DNA of 14,234 nucleotides from an uncultured Coriobacteriaceae bacterium (GCA_900544655.1 UQWE01000023.1:1-14234), one strand, 5' to 3'; shown: positions 6,237-14,066, counted from the first letter of the stretch. Notes: generated by a model from the letters alone, not told the origin. A program made the numbers and translations.

Positions 6237-7523
6237 CTACGCCAGGAGCGAGGTGTAGGAGGAGCCGTTGTCGGTCTTCACCATGTTGATGGCGAAGGCG
6301 TCGTACTCACCCGGGTTGCCGAGACGGTTCGTGATGTTGGACTCGGTCTGGCCGTCGCCTCCGATGTAGTCAACCTTGAGGTTGAGGAGCTTGTCGTACT
6401 TCTGGAGGAGCGGCTGGTAGGTGGCGGACAGGAAGTTGTCGGCCGCGTTGTAGATGTCGAGCCAGACCGTCTTCTCCGGGCTCTTGGAGGCGTCGAGCTG
6501 AGCCTGGGCGCCGTCATACAGAGCGGTGGCGTCGGCGAACTTGTCGGCGTTCTTGGCGGTGACGGCGAGGTTCATCGCGTAGTAGGAGCGGTCCTCCTCG
6601 CTGTACTTGTAGTCATCCTCGGCAAGGACGTTGCCGGCGTCATCGGCCGTGGAGATGCCCGTGTTGATGTCAACGCCATCAAGAGAGTTGCGGAGCAGAC
6701 GGAGGGTCAGGTAAGCCTGAACGGCCGGGTTCTGGGAGATGGTGCCGGCATAGCCCTCGGCAATGGCGGCGACAGCGTCGGAGTTGGCGTCGTAGCCGAA
6801 GGTCGGGACCTTATTATCCTTGGACCAGGCGTTGAACATGGCCATGCCCATGCCATCGTTGTTGGAGACGATGACGTCGATCTGGTCACCGAAAGAGGTG
6901 GCCCAGCTGCCCAGGGCGTTGCCAGCGGTGGCAGCATCCCAGGTGGCGCCGGCGGAGTTCTTCATCTCCTGCGAGGCGAGCTCGCGAACGATGTACTTCT
7001 TGCCGTTGACCTCGAGCTCGCCGTCCTTGACGACGGAAGCGGAGCCGTCGACGTTGGTACCGGCAGCCTCGGAGATGATGGCGCCGTCCTGCTCGACAGC
7101 GGTGCCGAGGGCCTTGCGGCAGCCACGGGTACGGGCGATGGAGTCGTTGTGGCCCACATCACCGATGGCGAGGACGTAGCCGATGATGCCGTCGCCGTTG
7201 CGGTCGATGGTGTCGATGTGCTCCTTGATGTAGTCAACGACCATCTGGCCCTCGAGCTCGCCGCCCTGGTTGGCGTCGAAGCCGACGTAGTAGGTGTTGG
7301 CGTTCCAGTTGAGCGTGGTCATGTCGAGCTCACCGGTGGAGCTGTTGGACGGCTGGCGGTTGAAGAAGACGACCGGCTTGTCCTTGTTGGCGACATCTCC
7401 GCCAGCAGCGGCCGTGGTGGCGGCGCTGTTGTCAGAGCCCCCCCAGCCAACGAGGCTGCCAGCAGCGACGGGGGGCAGGCCAAGGCCACAGACCTGGAGG
7501 AACTTACGACGAGACATTGCCAT
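6237..7523 (-). CDS. mglB: Galactose-binding protein of the Mgl transporter, apparently circularly permuted
   Basis: This exported protein binds galactose and delivers it to MglAC. It is 428 residues. Residues 1-30 are a twin-arginine signal (SRRKFLQVCGLG) ending in LVGWGGS, where a lipoprotein would have LVGC. The mature chain enters the fold at PVVFFNRQPS (50-59), which aligns with E. coli residues around N91. It continues in order: calcium-loop-like DRNGDG (107-112), GHNDSIAR (H125, D127, R131), W195, SNNDGM (220-225), FGYDANSDA (D245), and the usual last strand at about 313-330. After a linker (about 331-350) the missing beginning of the fold appears: WLDIYNAADNF (D362, F364 match E. coli D14, F16), VDYIGGDGQTESN, and AFAINMVKTD (409-418). 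All expected sugar contacts are present but in permuted order. The ATG at 7523 has GGGAG 6 bases upstream. Confidence 0.9.
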   Translation of the reverse strand: MAMSRRKFLQVCGLGLPPVAAGSLVGWGGSDNSAATTAAAGGDVANKDKPVVFFNRQPSNSSTGELDMTTLNWNANTYYVGFDANQGGELEGQMVVDYIKEHIDTIDRNGDGIIGYVLAIGDVGHNDSIARTRGCRKALGTAVEQDGAIISEAAGTNVDGSASVVKDGELEVNGKKYIVRELASQEMKNSAGATWDAATAGNALGSWATSFGDQIDVIVSNNDGMGMAMFNAWSKDNKVPTFGYDANSDAVAAIAEGYAGTISQNPAVQAYLTLRLLRNSLDGVDINTGISTADDAGNVLAEDDYKYSEEDRSYYAMNLAVTAKNADKFADATALYDGAQAQLDASKSPEKTVWLDIYNAADNFLSATYQPLLQKYDKLLNLKVDYIGGDGQTESNITNRLGNPGEYDAFAINMVKTDNGSSYTSLLA

Positions 7524-7772
7524 AACGATCTCCCTTTCCTTTTTGCGCGCGGTTCGCGTGCCTTCTGACGGTTGGCGGGCAATTCTCCCGCTCCGGACTC
7601 AAGAGTAATGCAATGGAAATAAAAGTTGACTGCTCCTGAGTTGCCTTTTCAAGTGAGTACGTTAACATTCTTGCCTCGCACATGTCTTCGTGAGGTTCGA
7701 TTTGCTGCCGAACGGTCGATATTTACGCCGCGAGTGGCAATATGCGAGCAATGCGAGCGTGCGGACATGTCC
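7524..7772. promoter_or_regulatory. mgl operon upstream region
   Basis: These 249 bases separate the aldo-keto reductase stop from the mglB start. They hold the mglB ribosome site GGGAG (7530-7534) and the operator at 7654-7667. A minus-strand TTGAAA (plus 7647-7652) directly downstream of the operator is a possible -35, but the matching -10 is poor. No terminator was seen after the reductase gene, so read-through from it into mgl is possible. No other gene was seen. Confidence 0.45.
7654..7667. promoter_or_regulatory. LacI-type operator upstream of mglB
   Basis: TGAGTACGTTAACA is an imperfect palindrome of the form TGnnnACGTnnnCA with the central CG typical of LacI/GalR-family operators. 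It is identical over 16 bases (TGAGTACGTTAACATT, 7654-7669) to the site before galM at 10070. It lies 131 bases upstream of the mglB start codon. Confidence 0.75.
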
Positions 7773-8804
7773 CTATTTTTCAGCTTCAAAGGCCTTGCCC
7801 AGTGCCGCCTCGTCAATGCTCGCAAGCTCTTCTGGGCTCCACCCCTCTTCATCAAGGGCCTTGAGATTCTCGAGTATTTGCCCAGGACACGAGGCGCCGA
7901 TGAGCACGCCGGTCACGCGCGGGTCATGGAGCTGCCAGGAAAGCGCCATCTGGGCCAGCGTCTGTCCACGGTCCCGCGCGATTCGGTCAAGGGCGACAAG
8001 ACGGGCATGTACCTCCGGAGTGAGCGCCGAGCGCTTGAGATAGCGCGGGTCATGCGCCATGCGAGAGTCAGCCGGCACCCCATCGAGGTAACGACTCGTC
8101 AGTAACCCCTGCGCCAGCGGCGAAAACGTGATGATCCCGCGTCTGAGCTCCGCCGAGGCGGCAAGGGAGCCGTCATCGACTATGCCCCGCTCGAGAATGT
8201 TGTAGCGGTACTGATTGATCACGTAGGGAACGTGACGGGCGTCGAGAATTTCCGTCGCGCGCCTGAGGGTCGGCTCATCGTAGCGAGAGAGACCCACATA
8301 AAGCGCCTTCCCCTGCTCCACGGCACTCGCGAGGGCACCCATGGTCTCATCGAGCGGGGTCTCCGAATCCATTCGGTGGTGATAGAAGATGTCCACATAA
8401 TCCAAGCCCATGCGCTCGAGACTCTGGTCAAGAGACGCGAGCAAGTACTTGCGGCTCCCGTGATCGCCATAGGGGCCCGGCCACATGTCATAGCCCGCCT
8501 TGGTCGAAATAACGAGCTCGTCCCTGTAGGGACGAAGGTAGTCTCTGAGGAGACGGCACATATTACGCTCCGCCTCGCCGTACTCCGGGCCGTAGTTGTT
8601 CGCCAGGTCAAAGTGCGTAATGCCATGGTCAAAAGCCGTGCACACGATGTCACGCATCTGCACATAAGGCGTGAGATTCCCGAAGTTGTGCCACATCCCC
8701 GGGCTCAAGGCACTCAGCTTGAGCCCGGAATTTCCGCAGCGACGATACTCCATCGTCGCGTAACGGTCTGGCGCGGCTAGATAACCCTTGCGAAAGTCCG
8801 GCAT
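7773..8804 (-). CDS. Aldo-keto reductase, YghZ / L-glyceraldehyde-3-phosphate reductase type (AKR14)
   Basis: This is a cytoplasmic NADPH-dependent aldehyde reductase of 343 residues. Long runs match recalled E. coli YghZ: GITHFDLANNYGP, STKAGYDMWPGPYG, GSRKYLLASLDQSL and FSPLAQGLLTSRYL. The catalytic tetrad is in place: D66, Y71, K102 and H143. YghZ reduces L-glyceraldehyde 3-phosphate and methylglyoxal, so a detoxifying role is plausible but unproven here. The start at 8804 gives an N-terminus about five residues longer than YghZ; the ribosome site is weak (GGTGG about 7 bases upstream). It lies 83 bases after the LacI-family regulator on the same strand and may be co-transcribed with it. 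The stop codon abuts a GGACATGTCC palindrome that looks incidental. Confidence 0.88.
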   Translation of the reverse strand: MPDFRKGYLAAPDRYATMEYRRCGNSGLKLSALSPGMWHNFGNLTPYVQMRDIVCTAFDHGITHFDLANNYGPEYGEAERNMCRLLRDYLRPYRDELVISTKAGYDMWPGPYGDHGSRKYLLASLDQSLERMGLDYVDIFYHHRMDSETPLDETMGALASAVEQGKALYVGLSRYDEPTLRRATEILDARHVPYVINQYRYNILERGIVDDGSLAASAELRRGIITFSPLAQGLLTSRYLDGVPADSRMAHDPRYLKRSALTPEVHARLVALDRIARDRGQTLAQMALSWQLHDPRVTGVLIGASCPGQILENLKALDEEGWSPEELASIDEAALGKAFEAEK

Positions 8805-8887
8805 TGTAGGCCACCATTCTCCAGCCCATATGTTCTGACGGCCAAGGCAGGGCGGGAGGCGAGCCCCCTGACGACACGGCGCCGGCG

Positions 8888-9928
8888 CTATGCCCTCGCT
8901 CGGGCAACAGAGCCGCGCTCGATAAGCTTGCCGGGAATGCGCACGGCAACGACCTGATTGTTTGCCGGATCCTCCGGCACGGCATGCTCAAAGGCGGTGC
9001 GCCCACGCTCGCTCATGTCGAAGCGCACGGTGGTGAGCTGGCAGTTGGGCACATAGTCCACGAGCGAGTCATCGACGCCGACGACGCTCACGTCCTCCGG
9101 AACGCGCAACCCATGATCGCGCAGGGCACAGATGATGCCATTTGCCATTTGGTCGTTCGCGGCGAAGACCGCCGTGAAGTCATGGTCATGCTCGAGCATT
9201 TGGCATGCCGCCTCATAGCCGCTATTCGCAGACCAGTCTCCACGCGTGGGCTCGACCACGGCGAGCCCCCTCTCCTGGAGGGCGTCCCTCCAACCAGCCT
9301 GGCGAAAAACCTCGTCCACGGAGAAGTCGGGGCCGGCAACATAGCGAATCTCACGGTGACCATACGAGAAGAAATGCTCCATGAGCGTGAGGGCGCAACG
9401 GTACTGGTCAGAGTCGACCGTCGTACAGCGTGGGTGCGCATACATGGAGACAATCACCGAAGGAAGGCCCGCAAGCGGCGTGAACTCCTCGAAGTCTGGC
9501 GCGAGACGGCTCATGCCGAAGATGACGCCGTCGACGGGCAGCGCGGACATCGCGCGCGTGGCCTCTTCGAGGCTAAAGTTCTGGTTCTTGCTAATCTCCA
9601 TAAGCGTGACGGCGTAACCGCGATCTCGCGCGGCGGCGGTGATTCCATCAAGCATAGAGAGGTTACCGAACTCCGTGATGTCGTTCACGCAGAAGCCAAC
9701 GGAATGGTACCTGCCGTCCCTGAGCGAGCGGCCCGCGTAGCTCACGCGGAAGCCGAGCTGGTCCATAGCCTCCTGAACGCGCCTGCGCGTCCTCTCGCTG
9801 ACATTGGGCATGTTGTTCGCCACGCGAGATACCGTCTGCTGCGATACGCCCGCAAGGCGCGCCACATCAACCATCGAGACGGTGCGCCCAGCCGGCACCG
9901 CCTTGGCCTCGTTGTCTTCACTACGCAT
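8888..9928 (-). CDS. LacI/GalR-family transcriptional regulator, probable galactose-regulon regulator
   Basis: This is a DNA-binding sugar sensor of 346 residues, the usual size. The helix-turn-helix is at about residues 19-41 (MVDVARLAGVSQQTVSRVANN). The hinge helix region follows (about 51-72, ending GRSLRDGR). Then comes a periplasmic-binding-protein-like effector domain with GVIFGMS, AVFAANDQMANG (253-264) and SVVGVDDS (281-288), the family's conserved strands. ATG 9928 is preferred: GGGAGG lies 11 bases upstream. The adjacent in-frame GTG at 9931 is an equally possible start, with 8-base spacing. An ATG at 10024 would add 32 unlikely residues. It is divergent from galM, with a shared operator about 142 bases upstream, so autoregulation is likely. 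The galactose effector is inferred from neighbours only. Confidence 0.92.
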   Translation of the reverse strand: MRSEDNEAKAVPAGRTVSMVDVARLAGVSQQTVSRVANNMPNVSERTRRRVQEAMDQLGFRVSYAGRSLRDGRYHSVGFCVNDITEFGNLSMLDGITAAARDRGYAVTLMEISKNQNFSLEEATRAMSALPVDGVIFGMSRLAPDFEEFTPLAGLPSVIVSMYAHPRCTTVDSDQYRCALTLMEHFFSYGHREIRYVAGPDFSVDEVFRQAGWRDALQERGLAVVEPTRGDWSANSGYEAACQMLEHDHDFTAVFAANDQMANGIICALRDHGLRVPEDVSVVGVDDSLVDYVPNCQLTTVRFDMSERGRTAFEHAVPEDPANNQVVAVRIPGKLIERGSVARARA

Positions 9929-10069
9929 CACGCCACTCGCCTCCCGGTCCCGCCAGATTCGTTGGGCAACGGCCGACCCGTCCCGAACACAGGACGGACA
10001 AACCCCACGCCGCTCACAGGGCAATTATGGCCGATTGCGGGAATGGGGGCTGGTTCGGCAAATTCCTTA

Positions 10070-10083
10070 TGAGTACGTTAACA
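10070..10083. promoter_or_regulatory. LacI-type operator upstream of galM
   Basis: TGAGTACGTTAACA matches the mglB upstream site exactly, with identity extending to 16 bases (10070-10085). It sits 76-89 bases before the galM start codon. It also fits the broad LacI-family pattern TGWNANCGNTNWCA with one mismatch. Being between the regulator and galM, it can serve both directions. Confidence 0.75.
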
Positions 10084-10096
10084 TTATTCAGGTGAA

Positions 10097-10132
10097 GTGT
10101 CCCGATTACTCGCCGAACGGCAGTCAGGACAC
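10097..10132 (+). other. Potential hairpin in the galM mRNA leader
   Basis: GTGTCC (10097-10102) pairs with GGACAC (10127-10132). Inside it ACT pairs with AGT, and GCC with GGC around a GAAC loop. That gives 12 paired bases with small internal loops. It lies between the operator and the galM ribosome site and has no T run, so it is not a terminator. It may be chance or a 5' stabilising element. Confidence 0.35.
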
Positions 10133-10158
10133 GTAAATGCGAGTACGAGAGGCACATC

Positions 10159-11232
10159 ATGGCAAACATCGAGTTCCTTGGGAAAGCCCCAGACGGCACC
10201 CCCGTGAGCTCATATGAGCTCTCCTGCGATGGCGTCACCGCCCGCGTCATGGACTTCGGGGCAACCCTTCTCTCCCTCAGCACGCCCAACAGGGACGGCG
10301 CGGCGGAGGACATCGTCCTCGGGTTCGACAGGCTCGACGACTACTTCGACAACCCCGCCTGCTACGGCGCGACCGTAGGCCCCTCCGCCAATCGCACGGA
10401 CCTCGGCCAGGTCACCATTGGCGAGACCACGTACCAGATGCCCAAGAACGACGGTCCGGACTCCCGCAACAACCTCCACACCGATCTTGCGGACGGCCTG
10501 CACAAGCGCGTCTGGAACGCCGAGCCTGCGGACGATGACTCCTCCGTCACCTTCTCCATAACGCTCGCGGACGGCGACTACGGTCTTCCCGGCAACCGAT
10601 GGATCACCGCGACATACGCGCTTGTCCCCTCGCCCGAGGGCGGCGTGGCGCTCACCCTGCACTATAGGTGTGAATCTGACGCTCCCACGTTTGTGAACAT
10701 GACCAACCACACCTATTGGAACCTCGCCGGTCACGCCTCCGGCCTCGTCTTGAACCAGCTGGTCAGCGTGAACGCCGGCCATTACCTGCCCCTTCGCTCC
10801 GACAACGTCTCTCTGGGCGAGGTCGCCGATGTCGCCGGCACCCCGTTTGACTTCAGGCAGGCCAAGGAGCTCGGCCGCGACATCGAACTCGAGAGCGAGC
10901 AGCTCGCCCAGGGACGCGGCTATGACCACTGCCTATGCGTCGACGGCTATGACGGCACGAGCGTGCCGCGTCACGCGCTTCATGCCGAGGACCCCGCGAG
11001 CGGCCGCGCACTCGACATCTCAATCACGACGCCGGGCGCGCACCTCTACACAGGCAACTGGCTTGATGACACAGACGCCAAGGACGGCGCCACGTACACG
11101 CCCCGCTGCGGCTTCGCCTTCGAGCCCGAGTTCTGGCCCGACAACATGCATCACGCGGACTGGGAGCACCCCGTCTGCAAGCCAGGACAGCCCTACGAGC
11201 AGACCATCGTCTATCGCTTCTCCAACAGGTAA
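10159..11232 (+). CDS. galM: Aldose 1-epimerase (galactose mutarotase)
   Basis: This enzyme interconverts beta- and alpha-D-galactose so that galactokinase receives its alpha substrate. It is 357 residues, the normal length. Family residues are visible in order: GPSANR (74-79, substrate Arg), NNLHTD (104-109) with H107, TNHTYWNLAG (182-191) with catalytic acid H184, GYDHC (254-258) with D256, and FEPEFWPDN (321-329) with E322 aligned to the catalytic base Glu of L-E-T-Q. H107 follows NNL as in the usual N-x-L-H-G-G motif, but the two glycines are replaced by T-D. GAGAGG lies 6 bases before the ATG. It is the first gene of galM-galK-galT; galK starts 36 bases downstream. Confidence 0.93.
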   Translation: MANIEFLGKAPDGTPVSSYELSCDGVTARVMDFGATLLSLSTPNRDGAAEDIVLGFDRLDDYFDNPACYGATVGPSANRTDLGQVTIGETTYQMPKNDGPDSRNNLHTDLADGLHKRVWNAEPADDDSSVTFSITLADGDYGLPGNRWITATYALVPSPEGGVALTLHYRCESDAPTFVNMTNHTYWNLAGHASGLVLNQLVSVNAGHYLPLRSDNVSLGEVADVAGTPFDFRQAKELGRDIELESEQLAQGRGYDHCLCVDGYDGTSVPRHALHAEDPASGRALDISITTPGAHLYTGNWLDDTDAKDGATYTPRCGFAFEPEFWPDNMHHADWEHPVCKPGQPYEQTIVYRFSNR

Positions 11233-11268
11233 TTACCGACGCGTATGCGCCTCGAGAAAGGACCATCC

Positions 11269-12477
11269 ATGAGCGACAGCATCTGTCCCGAGCTCCTCTC
11301 GCACCTCACCGAGCTATTCGAAGACGCCTTCGGCCCCGTTGGCGACGAGCGCCTCCTCCATGTCCACGCGCCCGGTCGCTCCGAGATTTCGGGCAACCAC
11401 ACGGACCACGAGGGTGGCCACGTCATCGCCGCCGCGCTCGACGTGGCGGTCGACGGTCTCGCACGCCCCAACGGCACTAACACCGTGCGCGTCGCCTCCG
11501 AGGGCTACCCCCTCATCGAGGTCGGGCTCGACACACTCGACGTCGTCGAGGACGAGAAGGGAACCACCGCGAGCCTCGTGCGCGGCATGGCCCACGAGGT
11601 CGCCGCAAACGGTGGTACGCCCACGGGCTTTGACCTTGCGATGACCTGCACCGTCCCCTCGGGCGGTGGCCTCTCCAGCTCCGCCGCCGTCGAAGGCGCC
11701 TTTGGCCGCGCGATGGAGGCTCTCTGGGGCGTCACCCCCGCCGAGCCCGTCGCCCTCGCGCAGATGAGCCAGCGCACCGAGAACAACTACTATGGCAAGC
11801 CCTGTGGCCTCATGGACCAGGCCGCCGTCTGCCTGGGCGGCCTCGCCTTCATGGACTTCGAGGACTCCGCCAACCCCAAGACGCAGAAGCTCGAGCTTGA
11901 CTTCGAGGACCACGGCCACGCCCTGGTACTCGTGAAGGTCGGCGCGGACCACGCCGCCTCCACCGATGACTACGCCGCTGTCCCGGGCGAGATGCAGGCC
12001 ATCGCGGCCAAGCTCGGCCACGCACGCCTGTGCGAGGTCAACAGGGCCGACTTCGATCGCGACGTCCCCGCCCTTCGCGAGGAGTTTGGCGATCGCGCCG
12101 TTCTCCGCTGCATCCACTATTGGTATGAGAACGGCCTTGTCGACCGCCGCTGGGAGGCGCTGCAATCCGCGAACATCGACGCGTTCCTCTCGCTGACGCG
12201 CGCGAGCGGCGCCAGCTCCGCGATGTATCTGCAGAACGTCGTAGCCGAGCTCGGCCGCGAGCAGCCCGCCATGTACGCCCTCGGCCTTGCCGAGCACATC
12301 CTGAACGGCCGCGGAGCCGTGCGCATCCACGGCGGTGGCTTTGGCGGCACCATCCAGGCCTTCGTTCCGCTCGACCTCGTCGACCAGTTCATCGAGCGCA
12401 TGGACTACTGGCTCGGCGCCGACTCAAGCCGTCGTTACAAGGTCTCTGACGAGGGGGCGTTCGCAGCATGGCTGTAG
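11269..12477 (+). CDS. galK: Galactokinase
   Basis: This enzyme phosphorylates alpha-D-galactose at C1 with ATP, the first committed Leloir step. It is a 402-residue GHMP kinase. The galactokinase signature near the N-terminus reads GRSEISGNHTDHEGG (36-50), a variant of the usual GRxNLIGEHTDYN form. The ATP-binding motif is VPSGGGLSSSAA (129-140). GLMDQ (180-184) supplies the catalytic D183, and R37 is the partner Arg. Motif 3 is GGGFGGT (355-361). The start is ATG 11269, with AAAGGA 6-8 bases upstream; the in-frame ATG at 11245 lacks a ribosome site. Its stop overlaps the galT start by 10 bases, which suggests translational coupling. Confidence 0.95.
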   Translation: MSDSICPELLSHLTELFEDAFGPVGDERLLHVHAPGRSEISGNHTDHEGGHVIAAALDVAVDGLARPNGTNTVRVASEGYPLIEVGLDTLDVVEDEKGTTASLVRGMAHEVAANGGTPTGFDLAMTCTVPSGGGLSSSAAVEGAFGRAMEALWGVTPAEPVALAQMSQRTENNYYGKPCGLMDQAAVCLGGLAFMDFEDSANPKTQKLELDFEDHGHALVLVKVGADHAASTDDYAAVPGEMQAIAAKLGHARLCEVNRADFDRDVPALREEFGDRAVLRCIHYWYENGLVDRRWEALQSANIDAFLSLTRASGASSAMYLQNVVAELGREQPAMYALGLAEHILNGRGAVRIHGGGFGGTIQAFVPLDLVDQFIERMDYWLGADSSRRYKVSDEGAFAAWL

Positions 12478-14066
12478 AGCAGGACGCGACTCTCCGCGAC
12501 GCGATCCAGGCGCTCGTGGACTACTCCGTAACCCATGGCCTCGAGCAGGCGGAGGATCGCGTGTGGTCCTACAACGCCGTGCTCGAGTGCGCCGGTGCCC
12601 AGGGTCCCGCACCCGAGGTGGACTGGGTCCTTACCGAAGGCGCGCCCGCAGAGGACGCCACGTTCGACCTCGATGCCACCTTGGCGATCATCGCCGAGGC
12701 TGCCGTGGCCAACGGCGCGGCAGACGACACGGCAAGCGGACGCGACCGCGCCGCATGCCGCGTGATGGGGCTCCTCATGCCCAAGCCCGCCGCCGTCGCC
12801 GCCGAGTTCAGGCACCTCGCTGGCGAGCAGGGGCCCAAGGCTGCCACCGGCTGGTTCTACCAGCTGTGCTGCGATGCCGGCTACGTGCGTCGCTCTGCCA
12901 TAGCCCGCAACATCGAGTGGGTCACCCCCACCGACTGGGGTGGCCTTGAGATCACGATCAACCTCTCCAAGCCCGAGAAGGACCCGCGCGAGATCGCTGC
13001 CGCGGGTGCCGCCAAGAACACTGGCGAGAAGTACCCCGCCTGCCAGCTCTGCATTGAGAACGAGGGCTACGCCGGCCGCGCCGCGAGCGCCCCGGGCGGA
13101 GCACACCCCGCACGCCAGAACCTGCGCATCATTCCCATCACGCTAGGCGGCGAACGTTGGGGCCTCCAATACTCCCCTTACGCCTACTTCAACGAGCACT
13201 GCATCGCGATGAGCTGTCACCACAGGCCGATGCACATCGACCGCACCGCGCTCTCCTGCCTTCTCGATTTCGTCGACACCGTTCCGGGCTACTTCATCGG
13301 CTCCAACGCCGACCTCCCGATCGTCGGTGGCTCCATCCTGTCGCACGACCACTTCCAGGGCGGCGCCCATGAGTTCCCGATGATGCGCGCCGAAGTGGTG
13401 GGCGAGTTCACGATGGATGGATTCCCGGGCGTCACCGGCGCCGTGCTTCGCTGGCCCCTCTCCGTGCTGCGCCTTCGCAGCGCCAGCAGGGACGAACTCC
13501 TCGACGCCGCCACGCACGTCATCGACGCGTGGCGCGCCTGGTCCGACGAGTCCGTGGGCATCATCGCCAACGACCCCGATGGCACGCGCCATAACACCGT
13601 GACGCCCGTGGTCCGCCGCGTTGACGACGCCGGCAACGTTGGTGGCAAAGGCTATGAGGTCTACCTCGCCCTTCGTTGCAACATCACCACGGCGGAGCAT
13701 CCACTGGGTGTGTTCCACCCCCACGCGGAATACCACCACATCAAGAAGGAGAACATTGGCCTCATCGAGGTCATGGGCCTCGCCATCCTTCCGCCACGTC
13801 TCGTTCCCGAGCTTGCGGCCGTGCGCGAGCACCTGCTTGCGGGCGACGTGGCAGGCCTTTCCGAGGACGAGCTCACCGCGAGCCACGCCGATTGGGCCGC
13901 CGACGTGTTCGCGCGTCGCGGCGATGAACTTACCCCCGAGAACGCCCTCGACATCCTGCACGAGGAGGTCGGCATCGTCTTCGGCCACGTGCTCGAGAAC
14001 GCCGGCGTCTTCAAGTGGGACGAGCAGGGCCGTGCCGCCTGCGAACGCTTCGTCGGGAGCCTGTAG
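12468..14066 (+). CDS. galT: UDP-glucose--hexose-1-phosphate uridylyltransferase, class II
   Basis: This enzyme exchanges UMP between UDP-glucose and galactose 1-phosphate, giving UDP-galactose and glucose 1-phosphate. It is 532 residues, typical of the long class II GalT of Firmicutes and related bacteria rather than the roughly 350-residue E. coli type. Class features seen: NLSKPEKDPREI (165-176), YPACQLC (189-195), GLQYSPYAYFNEHCI, MHIDR (255-259), and the nucleotidyl-transfer H-x-H in SILSHDHFQGG (H293, H295). Late blocks NTVTPVVRR and FHPHAEYHHIKKENIGLIEVMG also fit. The ATG at 12468 overlaps the galK stop, with GAGGGGG about 10 bases upstream. It is the last gene of the operon. GalE, needed to complete the cycle, must be encoded elsewhere. 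Confidence 0.94.
   Translation: MAVEQDATLRDAIQALVDYSVTHGLEQAEDRVWSYNAVLECAGAQGPAPEVDWVLTEGAPAEDATFDLDATLAIIAEAAVANGAADDTASGRDRAACRVMGLLMPKPAAVAAEFRHLAGEQGPKAATGWFYQLCCDAGYVRRSAIARNIEWVTPTDWGGLEITINLSKPEKDPREIAAAGAAKNTGEKYPACQLCIENEGYAGRAASAPGGAHPARQNLRIIPITLGGERWGLQYSPYAYFNEHCIAMSCHHRPMHIDRTALSCLLDFVDTVPGYFIGSNADLPIVGGSILSHDHFQGGAHEFPMMRAEVVGEFTMDGFPGVTGAVLRWPLSVLRLRSASRDELLDAATHVIDAWRAWSDESVGIIANDPDGTRHNTVTPVVRRVDDAGNVGGKGYEVYLALRCNITTAEHPLGVFHPHAEYHHIKKENIGLIEVMGLAILPPRLVPELAAVREHLLAGDVAGLSEDELTASHADWAADVFARRGDELTPENALDILHEEVGIVFGHVLENAGVFKWDEQGRAACERFVGSL

Larger units (their letters stand above)
9929..10158. promoter_or_regulatory. Divergent regulatory region between the LacI-family gene and galM
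   Basis: These 230 bases should carry back-to-back promoters. The region contains the operator at 10070-10083, the galM leader hairpin at 10097-10132 and the galM ribosome site GAGAGG (10147-10152). No pair of promoter hexamers stands out; TAACAT (10080-10085) inside the operator is a possible -10 for galM without a good -35. Confidence 0.5.

Noticed and set aside
6237..7523. Explaining the odd MglB as a frameshifted or truncated gene
   Set aside because: The frame is continuous, has a signal peptide and ribosome site at its start, and the missing N-lobe strands are present at the C-terminus rather than lost.
7709..7717. GCCGAACGG, shared with the galM leader (10112-10120)
   Set aside because: A 9-base GC-rich match at different positions relative to the operators is not significant, and in the leader it is explained by the hairpin.
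7763..7772. Perfect palindrome GGACATGTCC right after the aldo-keto reductase stop
   Set aside because: It is only 10 bases with no loop and no T run, and there is no second copy in a regulatory position; probably chance.
8984..10072. 362-codon plus-strand frame opposite the LacI-family regulator
   Set aside because: It is a His/Arg/Val-rich shadow of a clear regulator gene with no motif of its own.
11314..12330. 338-codon minus-strand frame opposite galK, and a similar one at 13143-14108 opposite galT
   Set aside because: They mirror the codon pattern of the real genes and show no family motifs or ribosome sites.
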